The notes: generated by a model not told the origin, from the sequence alone. DNA of 64,000 bases from Cristatella mucedo (GCA_009760855.2 WPIO01000048.1:2267001-2331000), one strand, 5' to 3'. Positions 33,544 to 46,560 are shown, counted from the stretch's first letter. Made by a program: numbers and translations.

Positions 33544-35408
33544 AGCTGCGTTTACACGCAGACTTTCCCTCCGACAAACGCCGACTCTCCTAGTTAAGAC
33601 GTTTACTCGACAGATTTAGTCCCGCCCACGACAGATTCGATTGCCGACTTAGTCCCGCCCACAGCCCGTGCTGTAATCCTGGAGGCTGGTATGAAAGAGG
33701 GTTTCCCCGGAGACGCTAACCCAACACTCGCAGAAGTTGAGTTCGCCGCTTAAGTCATCATTGTAGAGTAGTATGAGAAGAATATAAGTAGAAAGAAGGT
33801 AAATATTTAAAAAATTCTTTTCGGGAAAGGGAGCGATAGCGAGTAATGTGCGCCGCTATGGGTGTGCCTTGTATAGTGCTAAGTATTGTTCGCCGTTACA
33901 GTTTTGTTGATGGATTTGATGAACAGACGTTCGGCGTATGCATTTCAGAAATGACTGAAGCATTGGTTACAACGCGTAAGCATCCCATATTCCAGGTCTT
34001 GCTCTGAGCACCTCAATATAACTCGAGCCTACGAACAGTAGTTTGACATAGCTCGAAATGCCGCCTCTGCCGGCTCCACCGGCGTCTGTGCTGGGTCTGC
34101 GTTCGTCGCCCGGCACGCCGTCGGCGATTTATGCTGCCACTTCCGGACTGATCGCCACCTCCGGCCGGTTCTGCGCTATCGCCTACGCTTTCCTGGCACT
34201 CTTTAAGTCCGGCCGCCGAAGACTTTCCTTCACCTTTCCTCACCTTCGGGGCTTGCAAACACCTTCGTAAGTGTTGCACGCAGCTGCAGCGTGGTCCTCT
34301 CGCACCGAGTCAGGTAGGCTCGCAGCAAAAGTTAATGCACCGCCTGCCAGGAACACGAATGCATGCACGTGCCGCAAAGCTGGATCGACACCTCTTTCGT
34401 TAAGCCTCCGCTCCGAATCGAGCTGCCAGATTTCGAAGTCGTCCCGACGTAGTAGTACTCCAGCATCATCTCCTGACGCGTGCCACTCTGCCACTTGTGC
34501 CGAAGTAGCTTGTAGTTTGACATTCTTCCTAACGGCAAGTACGCGGCACCACGTAGAACACCGAAGCGGGCTTAAAGACGTCTATTCACACGGACGCCGC
34601 GCGGGCTACGGCAAGTACGCAACTCACCTACCCGGCGTCCTCGACGTTACTGCCAGGGTTACTTTGCCGCCCGTTTCTTTATTATCACTGCCGTAAATCG
34701 CAGCACCCCCTAAACTAAGGGCAGTGTCGTAATCTCTGCTGGCCCGTGAATCACTCTGAGCCATAAACTGGCCGTAGGAGGATTAATCGTGCAATAAATG
34801 CCGTTGATCCGGAAACCAACATTGTCTCAAAATAGCCACACAAACGTCAGCCATTTTTATTTGGCCGAGGGGTGTATGTGATTAAACTCGGGGTAAAAAT
34901 AAATTTATTAAGTTCATAAGTACACATTTATGCCGCGGCACCTTGACCGACCGGAGCCGCGGGCGCGACTCGCCGCTTCGGAACAGGGTCCACGCGGACT
35001 CGGAGCCCGACATGGCGTTGACGAACAGACGTGCGCTCGCTTCGCGGAATGCTGAGGTCCGCAAGGCAATCGCCGCTCCCTGGGAGCCAGCTGCTCAGTG
35101 AGCCGATGACACCGGCCGAACCACCGCCGACCTATAGCAGCAGCTCGCCAGTAGTGCTCGGGCGATGCCTGGGCACTACTGGTTGACTTTCGCCTGGGCC
35201 GCGACGCACAGTAGTGCGTCGACGTCGAATGGCACCGTTACTTTGACTGGTTGGCTGGAGCAAAGAGTTGGGACAGAATCTCCTGCTGATGAATCTGCAG
35301 ACTCGGCTCTTCCCCCCAAAAATGTTGTGACGTATGATGGTGTAGTAGCCAAAATCTGCGGGAAATCTGTTCAAAATCTGTGAGACAATCTGTCATGTAA
35401 ACACAGCT
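33544..35408. mobile_element. Harbinger-like DNA transposon, TTA target duplication
   Basis: Termini AGCTGCGTTTACACG (33544) and the reverse complement AGCTGTGTTTACATG (ending 35408) form 15-bp inverted repeats with two differences. TTA flanks both sides (33541-33543, 35409-35411). TWA duplication and a GTTTACAC-type terminus point to PIF/Harbinger. The 1.87-kb interior is GC-rich with several mid-sized open frames (for example minus 34494-34240), but I do not recognise the transposase or the Myb/MADF partner. It may be non-autonomous or badly decayed. Confidence 0.55.
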
Positions 35409-36336
35409 TTAGTCGCAAGAACCAACTGAACTGAAGTTCCTCGCCAAGCCAACCACAACAGGGCTCGGCGGCTCTCCCAATACCTGCGACCGGCTATGGC
35501 AGTGTCCAACACCCAACTGAGCTCCGAACGCCTCAGGTGCAGCAGATGCGCTTATTGCCCCCACCCATATTATATGACTTATTCCCTCATGAATTCATAC
35601 TCGCCGCAATGTCAGCGGGCCATAATCTGGTCGGGTCGCAACACGATCAACACGGCCAACGGGCCATGACACTGGCCACAGCACTGTTAGCAAGGTGCTT
35701 CAAAACCAACGACCCATAAACCAGCAATAGAGTTAAGGCTAAGCATAATCTGGCTTTCATTTGTATGTCAACGACACTTAGCTTAACCTGGCTTTTCGCG
35801 GCACCCCAGCCTGGCTCTGCTTCTGACTCATTTACCTCCCTGCAGCCTGCATCGACAAAAGTTTCGCTTGGATGGCCACCAACTTCCTATACATTAATGA
35901 CGGCAGACCAACCTAAAAGTAATGGGCGAGCCGAGTGTCGCCGGCAAGTTGACATACCTCGTCCTCAAGATGGGTGCATCTGAGATCTTTGTATTTACCC
36001 GCGATCTGAGTGTGATATTCCCAAAGACTCGTCACTCGTTGAGCGCATGGCCTCCACGATCAAGCCAGGCTACTTTCAGACGAGGAACATTGCCAAAAAT
36101 CAGAGCTTACTTAGACAAGAGTAGACAGCCAAACTAGTTTGCACGTTTGCATTGTTTTGTATAGATTACTGCCATGGCCATTATTGTGCATTTCTGGCAT
36201 GTGCCCTAAATCGGCTGTAGCTGTGATAGTATTCAGAAATTCTTCTGGTCTGTCGTCAGCAGCGTAGCCACTGTACGACAATCGTATCTGTCAGCTTTTC
36301 AAGGGCTCCCTCTCAAACGATGAATCAGTTTCAAGA

Positions 36337-36914
<578 letters not shown>

Positions 36915-36924
36915 GGCCTACAGG

Positions 36925-37860
36925 TCGCTCCACTCGCTGGTACCTATCCGAAGCCTTTGTCCTACAGAGTACTCTAGTAGCTCATCAGCTTCGCATTGTC
37001 TGGCCGTTCCTTGCACTTAATTGAAGCTCTTCTGGTGACCGGACCTTCAGTTCGCACGCACCGAAGTCTGGAATTTGCTTCCTGCTTCTATCACCACTTG
37101 CATTTACGTTGCATAATTTAAATCTCAGATAAACTGACATCTACTTCGACCAGCTACTTCTGCACCCCAGTGAACTAGTCTTTTTGCCCTCGGTGATCTT
37201 CGAGCATACCTGTGCATAATTCAATGATGTTACTAACCCGGGGTCTCACTAACGAACGGTCTTAAGTATCTTCTCATGTGCTACTACATGCCCATCTAAG
37301 ACTTATACCTTGCTTTTGATTAACTCGTGGCTGACGCTTCTTTTGCATTGGATTTTCAATGCGCACGGGTCGAGATTTGGTTCACTTAGGACGCTACGCG
37401 AAAGACTTGGTAACGCTACTATCGTCACTATGGATACAAACATCCTGCTAATTTGGCTCTACAGCTGATCTGTGCTTGAGCTGGTCTGAACGATGAGTCA
37501 GAACGTCCTTCGGTGACATGCAACGGCTACCAGCCTTTGCAATGAGGCGCATACAGTCGGTGCAAAACTCAGCAGCAGCCAGGCTTGTCTGTCGTGAGCG
37601 TTGCAGCTTCCGCACTGCAATACTATTTGCTTAACACGCTGGCTCCTCATCATTTAAACGGAAGCTTGAGAGAACCCACCGCATGCTTGCAGCTTTTGCT
37701 GGGCTCGTGTGAATTGTCCTTTGTGCTCTTATATACGTGCTGAGACACTGCATTTCATTTCACTAACCGACTATTCTTTTTAATTAGAAGCTCAATTAAA
37801 TTGACTAGAAGAGATTTAGTTCTCTTAAGGCGCTAAATAAATATCCTATTATTGCTAATA
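36925..37860 (+). mobile_element. LINE remnant with L2-like 3' tail
   Basis: 37025-37110 reads a decayed SSSGDRTFSSHAPKSG block (family: FGDRAFSxxAPxxWN). 37540-37620 has a QNSAAARL-like piece. 37800-37860 ends AGAAGAGATTTAGTTCTCTTAAGGCGCTAAATAAATATCCTATTATT, the LINE-2 style tail. It is degraded and may be more than one insertion. Confidence 0.55.
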
Positions 37861-37959
37861 TAATCTAGAAAAAAACCTCGCCAGTCTCCTTCTGGAGAGA
37901 CAGGAGGCAGCTGCGTGCTTAACGCGCTCCGCTCAGAAAAGCTTTATCCCTAACTAAAG

Positions 37960-38070
37960 TTGTTTTCCCAATTTTAGGAGGAGCGTCCTTCTCAAGGCAA
38001 GTACCAGCGGAAGCCTCATCGGACGCTCTTCTCTTAAGAAGACATGTGCTCCCAAAAATTGGGAGATCCC
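37960..38070. repeat. Imperfect ~100-bp foldback
   Basis: CCCAATTTT at 37967 pairs with AAAATTGGG ending at 38063, and GAGCGTCC near 37980 with GGACGCTC near 38024. The arms are gapped. It may be a small foldback element; no target duplication was seen. Confidence 0.4.
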
Positions 38071-38792
38071 AGCACTTTCTGTCCAAGGCAGGCCTATCAG
38101 TAGTCCTCATGGCTTCTCACACACGCCTCTAAAAATACGATCCAACCATTACAAATTATTGTAGCCCGTACACGAATATCAATTACTAGCTACTTGCACT
38201 ATGTCATCAGGTTTGGAAAACAATTGAAAAGAGGCCTAATGCCGCCTTTTATCGCAGCCTTGGCTCAGTCCGAGTGAATTTTCTTTTACGCGAAAGTGGA
38301 TGCGAAACAAAATGTGATGCAATAGCTAATTGACCTACGCGTTCCTTTTAACCGTACATAATGTGCCTAGAAAATTTTATTAATTGGGGGCAATGTAAAC
38401 GCGCTATCGTCGTAATTTCAATAATAACTCGATTCTCAGCGAGAGCGTCGAATGCTGATTTGAAAGCTTTTTCAACCAAAGGGAGAAAGGAATAGACCCA
38501 CTCTCTGTGCAGAAGCTCTTGAACACGAGCGTGAAAGGTGCCCCTCAGCAAAAAGCCTCACGAGTCGCTGTCTCAGACAGGCAGCTGGTCTCAGTAAGCC
38601 TGGTTGCTACACGAGAGAGGCTGCCGGGCTTCGTGGGAGGGGGCGTGGGTGAGAGGGGGGGGGGGGGGAGGAGGGCAGGGAGGCTGAATGGCTGTTCTCA
38701 GCGATGTGGAGCTTGAGCGGCTTTCGGCGGCAGCCTGGCGGCAGAGCCCTTTCAGCGCTGGACTCATCCTAAGCTGTCCCCCTCCACGGTCC

Positions 38793-38962
38793 TGGATCTT
38801 AGCCCAGGAGGTAAGATGCTCGCTCCTCGTCGCTGTCCAGCTCGTTGGTTCTAGTCATGCAGCGGGCGAGTTTGTATCGCCCGCTGCAAGCGGTGGTGAT
38901 TACCTTGAAGGCTCTTCTGTCGCTACATGACTGAGGCTGCTGAATCAGCTAAGCCTGGACGT
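38793..38962 (+). mobile_element. SINE-2 copy (diverged)
   Basis: TCTTAGCCCAGGAGGTAAGATGC head, a degraded B box (TTGGTTCTAGTC), then CTGCAAGCGGTGGTGATTACCTTGAAGGCTCTTCTGTCGCTACATGACTGAGGCTGCTGAATCAGC. A G run lies upstream at 38647-38658. Confidence 0.75.
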
Positions 38963-38999
38963 AGTAGGCTCGCCGAATGAAGTGAACCGTCAGGGTTGG

Positions 39000-39980
39000 A
39001 AGCCGTATATTGCAGCACGCTGGGTTAAGGCAGAGAGACAACAAGTTAAAAAATAACAGCAAGTTCATTCGAATACCTTCGAAGGGATCAACGAATACTG
39101 ATGCACGCAGAGACGCTACCGTAAGCTCTACAAGTTTTTTCCGAGCAAGTTTCTGAGTACGACTAAATTTGGGTTCTATTCAATCGCACTGAAGGCAAAC
39201 TCAAAGAAACGCTGATCATATCTTGACCCCAATTTGACACACTCTATGGAAGAAGTTGCAGAGGAGCTAGAGACATTTCCACAAAAGGGAAAATACATTT
39301 CGCAACCTGAAAAGAAATTGAACCCATATTGTCTTTTATTAACCGCTCAGAAGCTGCTAACCGATAGAGCCGTTTAACGAGAGGCCTCGGCCGATCTCTG
39401 CGGCGGCAGTAGCAGCGATCGACCGAGGCCTCAATGAGGGTCGTAAATGTCAAGAGGTGCATATTTCTGTTTAAATTTAAAACATATAAACATGGTCTAC
39501 CTCCTAATGGTGTCGTCATCAAATGGTGAAACCCGCCCACTACGCCGACCTTGTCTCCGACTTCCCTAGCTTGCTGTCAAGGCCTCGATGAAGAACGAGC
39601 CGCTATCTTTTATATAATAACATATTTTATATAACAGCTTTCTTTGCAGCTTCGCTAGACCGGCGTTGTTAAGTTCTCATCTCGTTCATCTCAGTTCTCA
39701 TCTCTCTCGCTCCGCGTTAATAAAAGCCGTGGATGCATATCGCTGTCTAAATTTTGAATAAAGAAAAGCTATCAAGCACGAATTCTTGCAACAGTTAGAA
39801 GTGGCGTTGCAGCTACTTAGAAATTATTATGCGAGTAGCTTTGAGTGCTTGCATCGTTATCAATAAGCAGTGCGGTGGGACCTGTATGTGGCGGGAACCA
39901 TAGCAAGTACAGGAACAGCAAATACTCAAGATAGATGTAGTCCCTTTAGCGCTCGCTCTCTCCCTACTGTCTCTCCCTTT
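39000..39980. other. Unassigned region with one strong inverted repeat
   Basis: No gene was recognised. GAGGCCTCGGCCGATC at 39381-39396 pairs with 39417-39432 (one mismatch in 16, 20-base loop). Confidence 0.6.
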
Positions 39981-39981
39981 C

Positions 39982-40378
<397 letters not shown>

Positions 40379-40399
40379 GCCCGCAACAAATTCTAATGA

Positions 40400-41635
40400 T
40401 GCAGCTAAAACGAACCCACAATCTATCATTTCCTCGTCAGGAAGTATAAAAAATAATTCTGGAACCCCTATGAACTGGCGAAACTAAAAATTCGACACAC
40501 CATCAAGAAAACCGATATATTCTGGACCACTAATTCCCAAATTGATGACCAATGGTTGCAGAGGGAAAATGCAGTCCCTCACACTGGACGAATTTACGTA
40601 AGTTTGGTATCCTTCTCTGGCGACCGAAAGAGTTAAGCTCTACAAATCGCTAACAGAGTAGCAACAACTAAGAGCTAATAGAAAGTGGTCTATCATACTT
40701 GGAGAACATGCTTGCTAAAGCACCCAAGTAGCATGCCAAGACGAGCGTGCAAAGCTGAGTAAGAAGACGCTCAGGGTCTACTAGCTTGTAGGATTACCTC
40801 TGATAGGTTCCACGAATAACTTTGATCCACTGCGATTCACCTGCCATTCCATAAATAAGCATCGCGTAACTGCGGTCTAACCCCGTATAATAGACAATAG
40901 TGTTCCGGGTTTACTCACCGCATTTCATGCCATTGTACGTGCGCGTTCCCCTGCAAATGATTTGCACCTGTCCAGCCAGCTAGTGGCCCAGAGCTTCCGA
41001 ACAGCATCCACCTGCCATTAAAAAATTGAGCTGCACGGACTGCGTTGTTAATTTCAAATAGCAGGCAGTGGTGTTATGGCTTTACTCACAGAATTTCACG
41101 CAAACGCGAACTCGCTCTAATTCTCATGAAAAAGGCCTCGCTGAGCTCGCTTGAACAGCGATGCACGTACTATTTTCATCATAATCTGCGAAAAGCTGCG
41201 ATTTCCACGTCCATGCTACAGACGACGACGCTGTCACGTCTTCAAGCAACAAATTCAATTCAAATGTGAGAGCGCATTTCTGAGCAAATGGTCTCCGACA
41301 TACCGACCCCCTCCCTCCCGGCGCCGCGGTACGTTCGAGGCTTCGCAACACTCGCCGCTCTGAGGATAGGACTTCGAGTAAGTCTGGAATACTTGATTCG
41401 GGCACGACACTGCTGCATTTTCCTGCCGAATTAAGCGAGATTTCACTCGCGCCCGTAAACACTTACATTAGCTATGAGCGTAAGCATCGTATGAAGGGTT
41501 AGTTCGGCATGTTTCGTTATCGCTTGAGAGACGCGATCAAGCGAAGCGGTTTCATAGCGCTGCTGCTGCCTGTTCGGTGGTATTGGTCCGAGCTCCGGAA
41601 GCTCTGCTCGGTACGGCAGCAGCAGCAGCAGCAGC
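40400..41635. other. Unassigned region
   Basis: No recognised gene or repeat. Minus-strand open frame 41462-41124 (112 codons) has unremarkable composition and no family resemblance. GCAGCAGCAGCAGCAGCAG (six units) at 41618-41636 precedes the next SINE. Confidence 0.5.
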
Positions 41636-41639
41636 ATCT

Positions 41640-41832
41640 GGTCTGGTGAGCCGTGATGGCACACTAGGTAAGGTGGTTGCTTTCACGACCTCGGTCCCGA
41701 GGTCGTGGGTTCGATTCCTGCAGTGGGCGATCCTTTACCGCCACTGCAAGCGGTGGTGATAGCCGTAAAGGCTCTTCTGTCGCTATACAAAAAGAAGAGG
41801 CTGTTTAATCAGCTAGGATTTTTTTTCCTGTC
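41640..41832 (+). mobile_element. SINE-2 copy (best preserved)
   Basis: GAGCCGTGATGGCACACTAGGTAAGGTGG, the palindromic GACCTCGGTCCCGAGGTC arm, B box GGGTTCGATTCCTG, CAAGCGGTGGTGATAGCCGTAAAGGCTC, GAGGCTGTTTAATCAGC and a T-rich end (TTTTTTTT). It can be used as the reference for the family. Confidence 0.9.
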
Positions 41833-42686
41833 AAGCTATCCGCCGCCTCTTCGAACGCGAGCATCGCTCGGAGCGACCTCTAGCGGAGATTCCTACTGTT
41901 GGATCTAGCCGGTCTGGCCTTTGTCTCGCTGGAATTCACACTAAATAACTGCGGACATTCTTTTTATCGTGTAGCGTGCAGTAAACTCGACTGGCAGCTC
42001 GCGAGCATTTAGCCTTACTTAGCAATCGAACTGTTATCCGTCGGAGCCAATAACCGAGGTACTTGTATCCCAGTCGTGAGAAAAAGCATCTGAAAGCCTT
42101 GAAAAAAATTCCGAGAACGTTTCCTCCTACGAATCACTACGCCCAAAAAGAAGGGAATCTCGAACCTTGACATGATTTCCCTTTTCGGCGGCGAAGCTGA
42201 GCTGTTTATACGAAATTAGCGTTTCGAAGGCATCCCTACAGAAAGTGCTTTTTTCAACACCTAGATAGCTATGGACTTGACTGCAAAATCTTTTTAGTTC
42301 AATACATTTTCGCTGGCAAGGGACAAGAGCGACGGCCTTTCCAAGAGTTATTCCGGCGGTCGAGGCTCCACATATTTAGTGATCAGAATGGCTGACTCAG
42401 TTGGTCGCAGATCTTGCTCAGAAATCAGCCATGCCCACTGTTATACAGCATTACCGTGACCGTTGCCTCAGACCGCAGACGTATATAATAGCCGCCGATC
42501 GCTGCACTGCGATTGCAGAGACGCGCATGCCAGTCATGCCGTCGCGATAGGGTTCATTTTGCTTTTGTGGCAGCCTTGTTCTCTCCGTAAAGTTTACCCA
42601 CTTGTTGTCAGCCGTAAGCTGCGGCGAGGTGTTCTGCATGATGGTACCATCTCACGTCGCTCATAAGCACAAGAGCAAGCGTCGGC

Positions 42687-42687
<1 letters not shown>

Positions 42688-42722
<35 letters not shown>
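42688..42722 (+). repeat. (TA)n microsatellite
   Basis: About 34 bp of perfect TA, flanked by GTGTATAT and ACATATATACGTATGTG. Confidence 0.95.
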
Positions 42723-42724
<2 letters not shown>

Positions 42725-44235
42725 CGCACATATGTGACATATATACGTATGTGATTTACAGCCTAAGAATGCCAGTTTTTCGAAAAGGCTACTCTGTATT
42801 CTTTTACTTTATAATGAGAAGCTCATTTAATTGAGAATGCCCGTTGGCATTCAAGGATTTTTCCACAACAGCTATGCCAGCAATTGCTTTATGTCTTCCC
42901 TCTACTTGTTGAGCATACGAGTTATAAGACCCACTTTGGCTACTCAGGCAGTTTAGTCGGTCAGCAGTGAAAAACCAAAAATCTAATGCCAGAAACAACC
43001 GGAGCGTACACAATTGTAAGCGTTAAGTTCCCCTGGCAATGCAGTTTATTAGTTAATACATGTAAAAATCTTATAATAATCTTATTAAAATATTATAGTG
43101 TCATAATATTATATATTTTTTATATAAAACTTGTAGCTTAGAAAAACATAAGCGAATTAACCTTGCAAAATAAAACTGGAATATATTAATGGATCATACC
43201 GGCTGGCAGCCTTATATCAAATATAACCAGTTCCCCTAAAAAATGACATACACAATGTCCTTGGTTTGTAATTAAGAAGCGGCACGTGATTAGCACGATA
43301 GCCGTCAGATGAGCACGTTTTATTCACACATAGGTATGCAACAAGACTACAACTTAATAAATTCTCGTAAAGAAAATGATCTGCTGCCTGTATATACACG
43401 CGCGAGTAAACCTCATACGTACAATGTAGCAAGCTTAGACGAAAATCCGGTGGTCCTTCTGGTCTTTGCTCGCGTACAGTCCGCAGAAGCTTATTCTCTT
43501 TCTGTTGCCGTCAGCGTGAGGGAAATAGCTAACTTCAGCGCACGGGTTATTTGAGATGGCGTCTTCAAGCAGTCAACACAGGCGTTGTGAGTAATTCTGA
43601 TATCTAGCAGACATTACTGGATTCCCGGCAAAGACTAAATGTTAGGCAGTTGATACCTCTTACTAAATACGCGGGCATGGAAGCAATAAGGCTGACGGAA
43701 ATGCATGCTGCAAAAAAAACGCTGCCACCCACCCACCCGCACAATATATCATGCTCTTCAAAACTGCCGACGAACGCGAAACATAGCACCGGCGAGTCTA
43801 GCGCGAGGAACAGGATACGAAGGGGGCGCGCGTACCACGAGAGATCGTTGCCGGAAATGTGTAAAATTGGTACCAACAATCATCCGGTTCGGTGCGACGG
43901 CACACAAGTCCGGCCTGGTCGGCTTGCGTGGTAAAGAACTGGCCCTCATCAAACCAACCGTCGGTTATTACAATTACCCGTACGGTACTCATCCACGGAT
44001 GCTGCACCGGTGGCGTGCGCGCGGAGTCGCTGGAATTGCACGAGCCTCCACAAAGCCCGACCAAGCTAGGCCAGCTTTTGTTTTACTAATGGCATTTTAC
44101 GTAATGGGAAATTGCAATAGCACCTTCAAGAAGCATATTTTTAGAGTTTCAAGTTCGAAAGTGAGGGCCACCGCTGATCCAACCATTATGGGCCAGTTAA
44201 ATGAATACGCGAATAGGCAATTGAGCTAAATTGTG
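42725..44235. other. Unassigned region with ordinary open frames
   Basis: Overlapping frames at 43604-43879 (minus, with a hydrophobic stretch VFFAACISVSLIASMPAYLV) and 43705-44229 (plus, 174 codons) were inspected. Neither resembles a known family and they are mutually exclusive. An exon of a membrane protein on the minus strand cannot be excluded. Confidence 0.3.
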
Positions 44236-44239
44236 TGCA

Positions 44240-45295
44240 ACAAGTAACACCTTTGTCTATAATGTGGAAATAGACCGCAACTTCTCCCAGCTTATCTTTG
44301 GAAATGGCAGAGCGATCGCTGTTTGAAAGAGCCTAGCCGCTGGCTGAGGTGGACCGTTCGAGGCTATGTGCATCTGAAAGCCCATAGGCGATTGCATGAA
44401 ACTTAGTGAATAAACCACAAACATTATTGTCAATAATGTGGAATTGAAACCAAAGTTTCGCAGAAATTGATTTGGACATAGCTTCGCAGTTCGCAAGTGT
44501 CGGGCCATTTGACCAAGCCGGACCATTGGAGGCCATTTGCAATGGAACGAGCATGCCTTTTGCAATGGAACGAGCATGCCTAATTTCATGATATTTGGTC
44601 ATTCAACCCCAAGCATCATTGGTACATCGATGAGTATCAAGAGCTAAGTTTCGCAGCGTAATTTTGAAAATTTCAGGTGATCACTGTTAGAACGCGACCA
44701 AATTCTGGGTGGGCCATGCTATAAGAAGGCATTTTTATGGAACACGCATGCTTAGTGCGTTAAAGCTTTCTGACTAAACCACAAACTCTAAATACTGTTG
44801 CATATAATGTGGAACCAGAACTACAGCTTCGTCTAACTGTTTTTGAAAATGATTAGTGGATTGCAGTTATAAAGTTCTGGGCCATGCACTGGGCTAGGCC
44901 ATTGGAGGCAATTTGCATGAGATTGTGCAGGCAAAACTGCATCAAACTTAATAATTAAACCCTAAACACCCTAGTCTGAAATGTGGAGTTGAAAACGCAG
45001 CTGCGCGCCTCTCCATTTGGAAACGGCAGGTGGATCGCAGCTGGACAGTTCTGGGCCGCTTGCTAGCTGGACCGTTAGAGCCAATTAGCAATAGAATGCG
45101 CATCTGCAATTGCGTGAATTGGGGTGAGTAAGCCAGAAACACAGTTTAATATAAGGCGTAATTCAAGACATTGCTTCGAGATTCTTACTTTGGTATGAAT
45201 GGCATGAAGATCGCAGTGGATCAAAGTTAGTAATGTTCCCCCCTTTCTGGTCATTAATGCGCAGTAAATCACTCACAAGTAAGCGCGAAAAGCAC
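44240..45295 (+). repeat. Diverged tandem array A, ~172-bp period, six units
   Basis: Units carry AATGTGGAA..GAAAC.CAG, a GGGCCA..GGACCATTGGAGGC core, CATTTGCATGAGA-like sequence and AATAAACCACAAAC. The AATGTGG anchors fall at 44261, 44435, ~44625, 44806, 44980 and ~45152. The 190-base third interval includes a 23-bp duplication of TTTGCAATGGAACGAGCATGCC. Units have diverged by tens of percent, so this is an old satellite-like array. Confidence 0.75.
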
Positions 45296-45309
45296 ACTTG
45301 AAAAAAGAC

Positions 45310-45620
45310 AAGTAATTTAAGTGTATGAAATTCTGAACGAATGAGTGTCTAGCTAAAACCCAGATGATGCAAAGTCAAAGCAGGCGGTGAAAAGCCAGTG
45401 ACGAGTTCCAGACTCTTGGTGCATACGCATTAAAGACCCGATCGCCAAAAGGTTTCAGTTTAGTACGAGGAGCGGCGAGATGTCTGGAAGCCGGGGAGCA
45501 CGTGGTTCGAGGGCCCTCACTGGAAGAGCAAGGAGGCAGTACTGGAGAGCCTCTATGGCCTCCGAAGTATTGATACGTCTAGAAAGTGTGTGTATAACGG
45601 AAGTTAAACTCCAGGCCCCC
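45310..45620 (-). mobile_element. LINE 3' ORF fragment
   Basis: The minus strand gives a decayed TKLKPFGDR..NAYAPRVWNSSL, the FGDRAFSxYAPxxWNSLP block of L2/CR1 elements. No tail was identified. Confidence 0.6.
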
Positions 45621-46069
45621 TGGAGCCATGCAATGATACACCTGCCTCATAACCAGCCTCTACAAGATCTGCTTGTCTATTGCCCCCCCCCCGTAACTAA
45701 CGCCCATCGGCTTGGCAGTTATTGAACCAGAAAGTCCAATTCATGGACGGTGTCTAATTCAGGGAATTGAAGCTGCATATAGGAAAACATGTTATTGCAG
45801 ACGTAGCAGATAGCCGATTCACTGTGGTTTTGGAATCAAATATGTTTTTTTCAATAACATGCATGTTTGGGAGGCTGCTTTATCTTTAGTTTATGGAAAT
45901 TTTTTCGGAGACATTGATTAGGAATGTACGGTCATACTTATGTTCCTGACTGTTTCTATCTGTGTATTTCATCTAGTACACACCAGCCGAGACTTCTAAG
46001 TTCTTGACAAACCCTTACAAGAGTGGAGCATGAAAAATCATAATTCGTTTGAATGGGAGCTCAGCAGTG

Positions 46070-46560
46070 GAATAATAATAACAATAATAATGATAAACTC
46101 GATAAAGCGCCCGCAGAGAACTCAATCTCTTTCTAGGCGCTTTACATTTGCTGAAAAGGAAGCATGATCGAATAGTTAGTGGTAGCATGCCCAATAAACA
46201 ATAAGAATAACATGTAGAGGAGTGACGTGCACAGGTGCAAGTCTGGTCTGTAACAGCATGCACAGTGTCAGCATGTAAGTATGGTCTGTAACAGCATGCA
46301 CAGTGTCAGCATGCAAGTATGGTCTGTAACAGCATGCACAGTCAAAACGCATAAGCACATGAAGGTTGAATCACAGGGACCCACTAAATGCTGTGATAAA
46401 GAGGTGCGTTTTTAGTTTCTTGTTAAATTTAGACAAGTCGGGAGATGTCGTGACGAAAGTCGGGAGTGAGTTCCAGGGTTTGGGAGCATACGAACTAAAG
46501 GCACGGCCTCCAAAAGATTTGAGGTTTGCACAAGGCATAGGTAAAAAATTAGCATTAATA
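46070..46560 (-). mobile_element. LINE-2 3' end with a tripled 38-bp unit
   Basis: ATAATAACAATAATAATG tail, GATAAAGCGCCCGCAGAGAACTCAATCTC, 3' UTR and ORF end in antisense (SGDVVTKVGSEFQGLGAYE in sense corresponds to the reverse of YAPxPWNSLPT). In the 3' UTR, GGTCTGTAACAGCATGCACA begins at 46245, 46283 and 46321, a 38-bp unit present three times. Confidence 0.8.

Noticed and set aside
41640-41832. True tRNA gene
   Set aside because: Good B box but no complete cloverleaf, and the sequence belongs to an eight-copy SINE family with a non-tRNA body.
43604-44229. Membrane-protein exon or 174-codon plus-strand gene
   Set aside because: Mutually exclusive frames, no recognised family, no clear splice sites. 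Listed only as unassigned.
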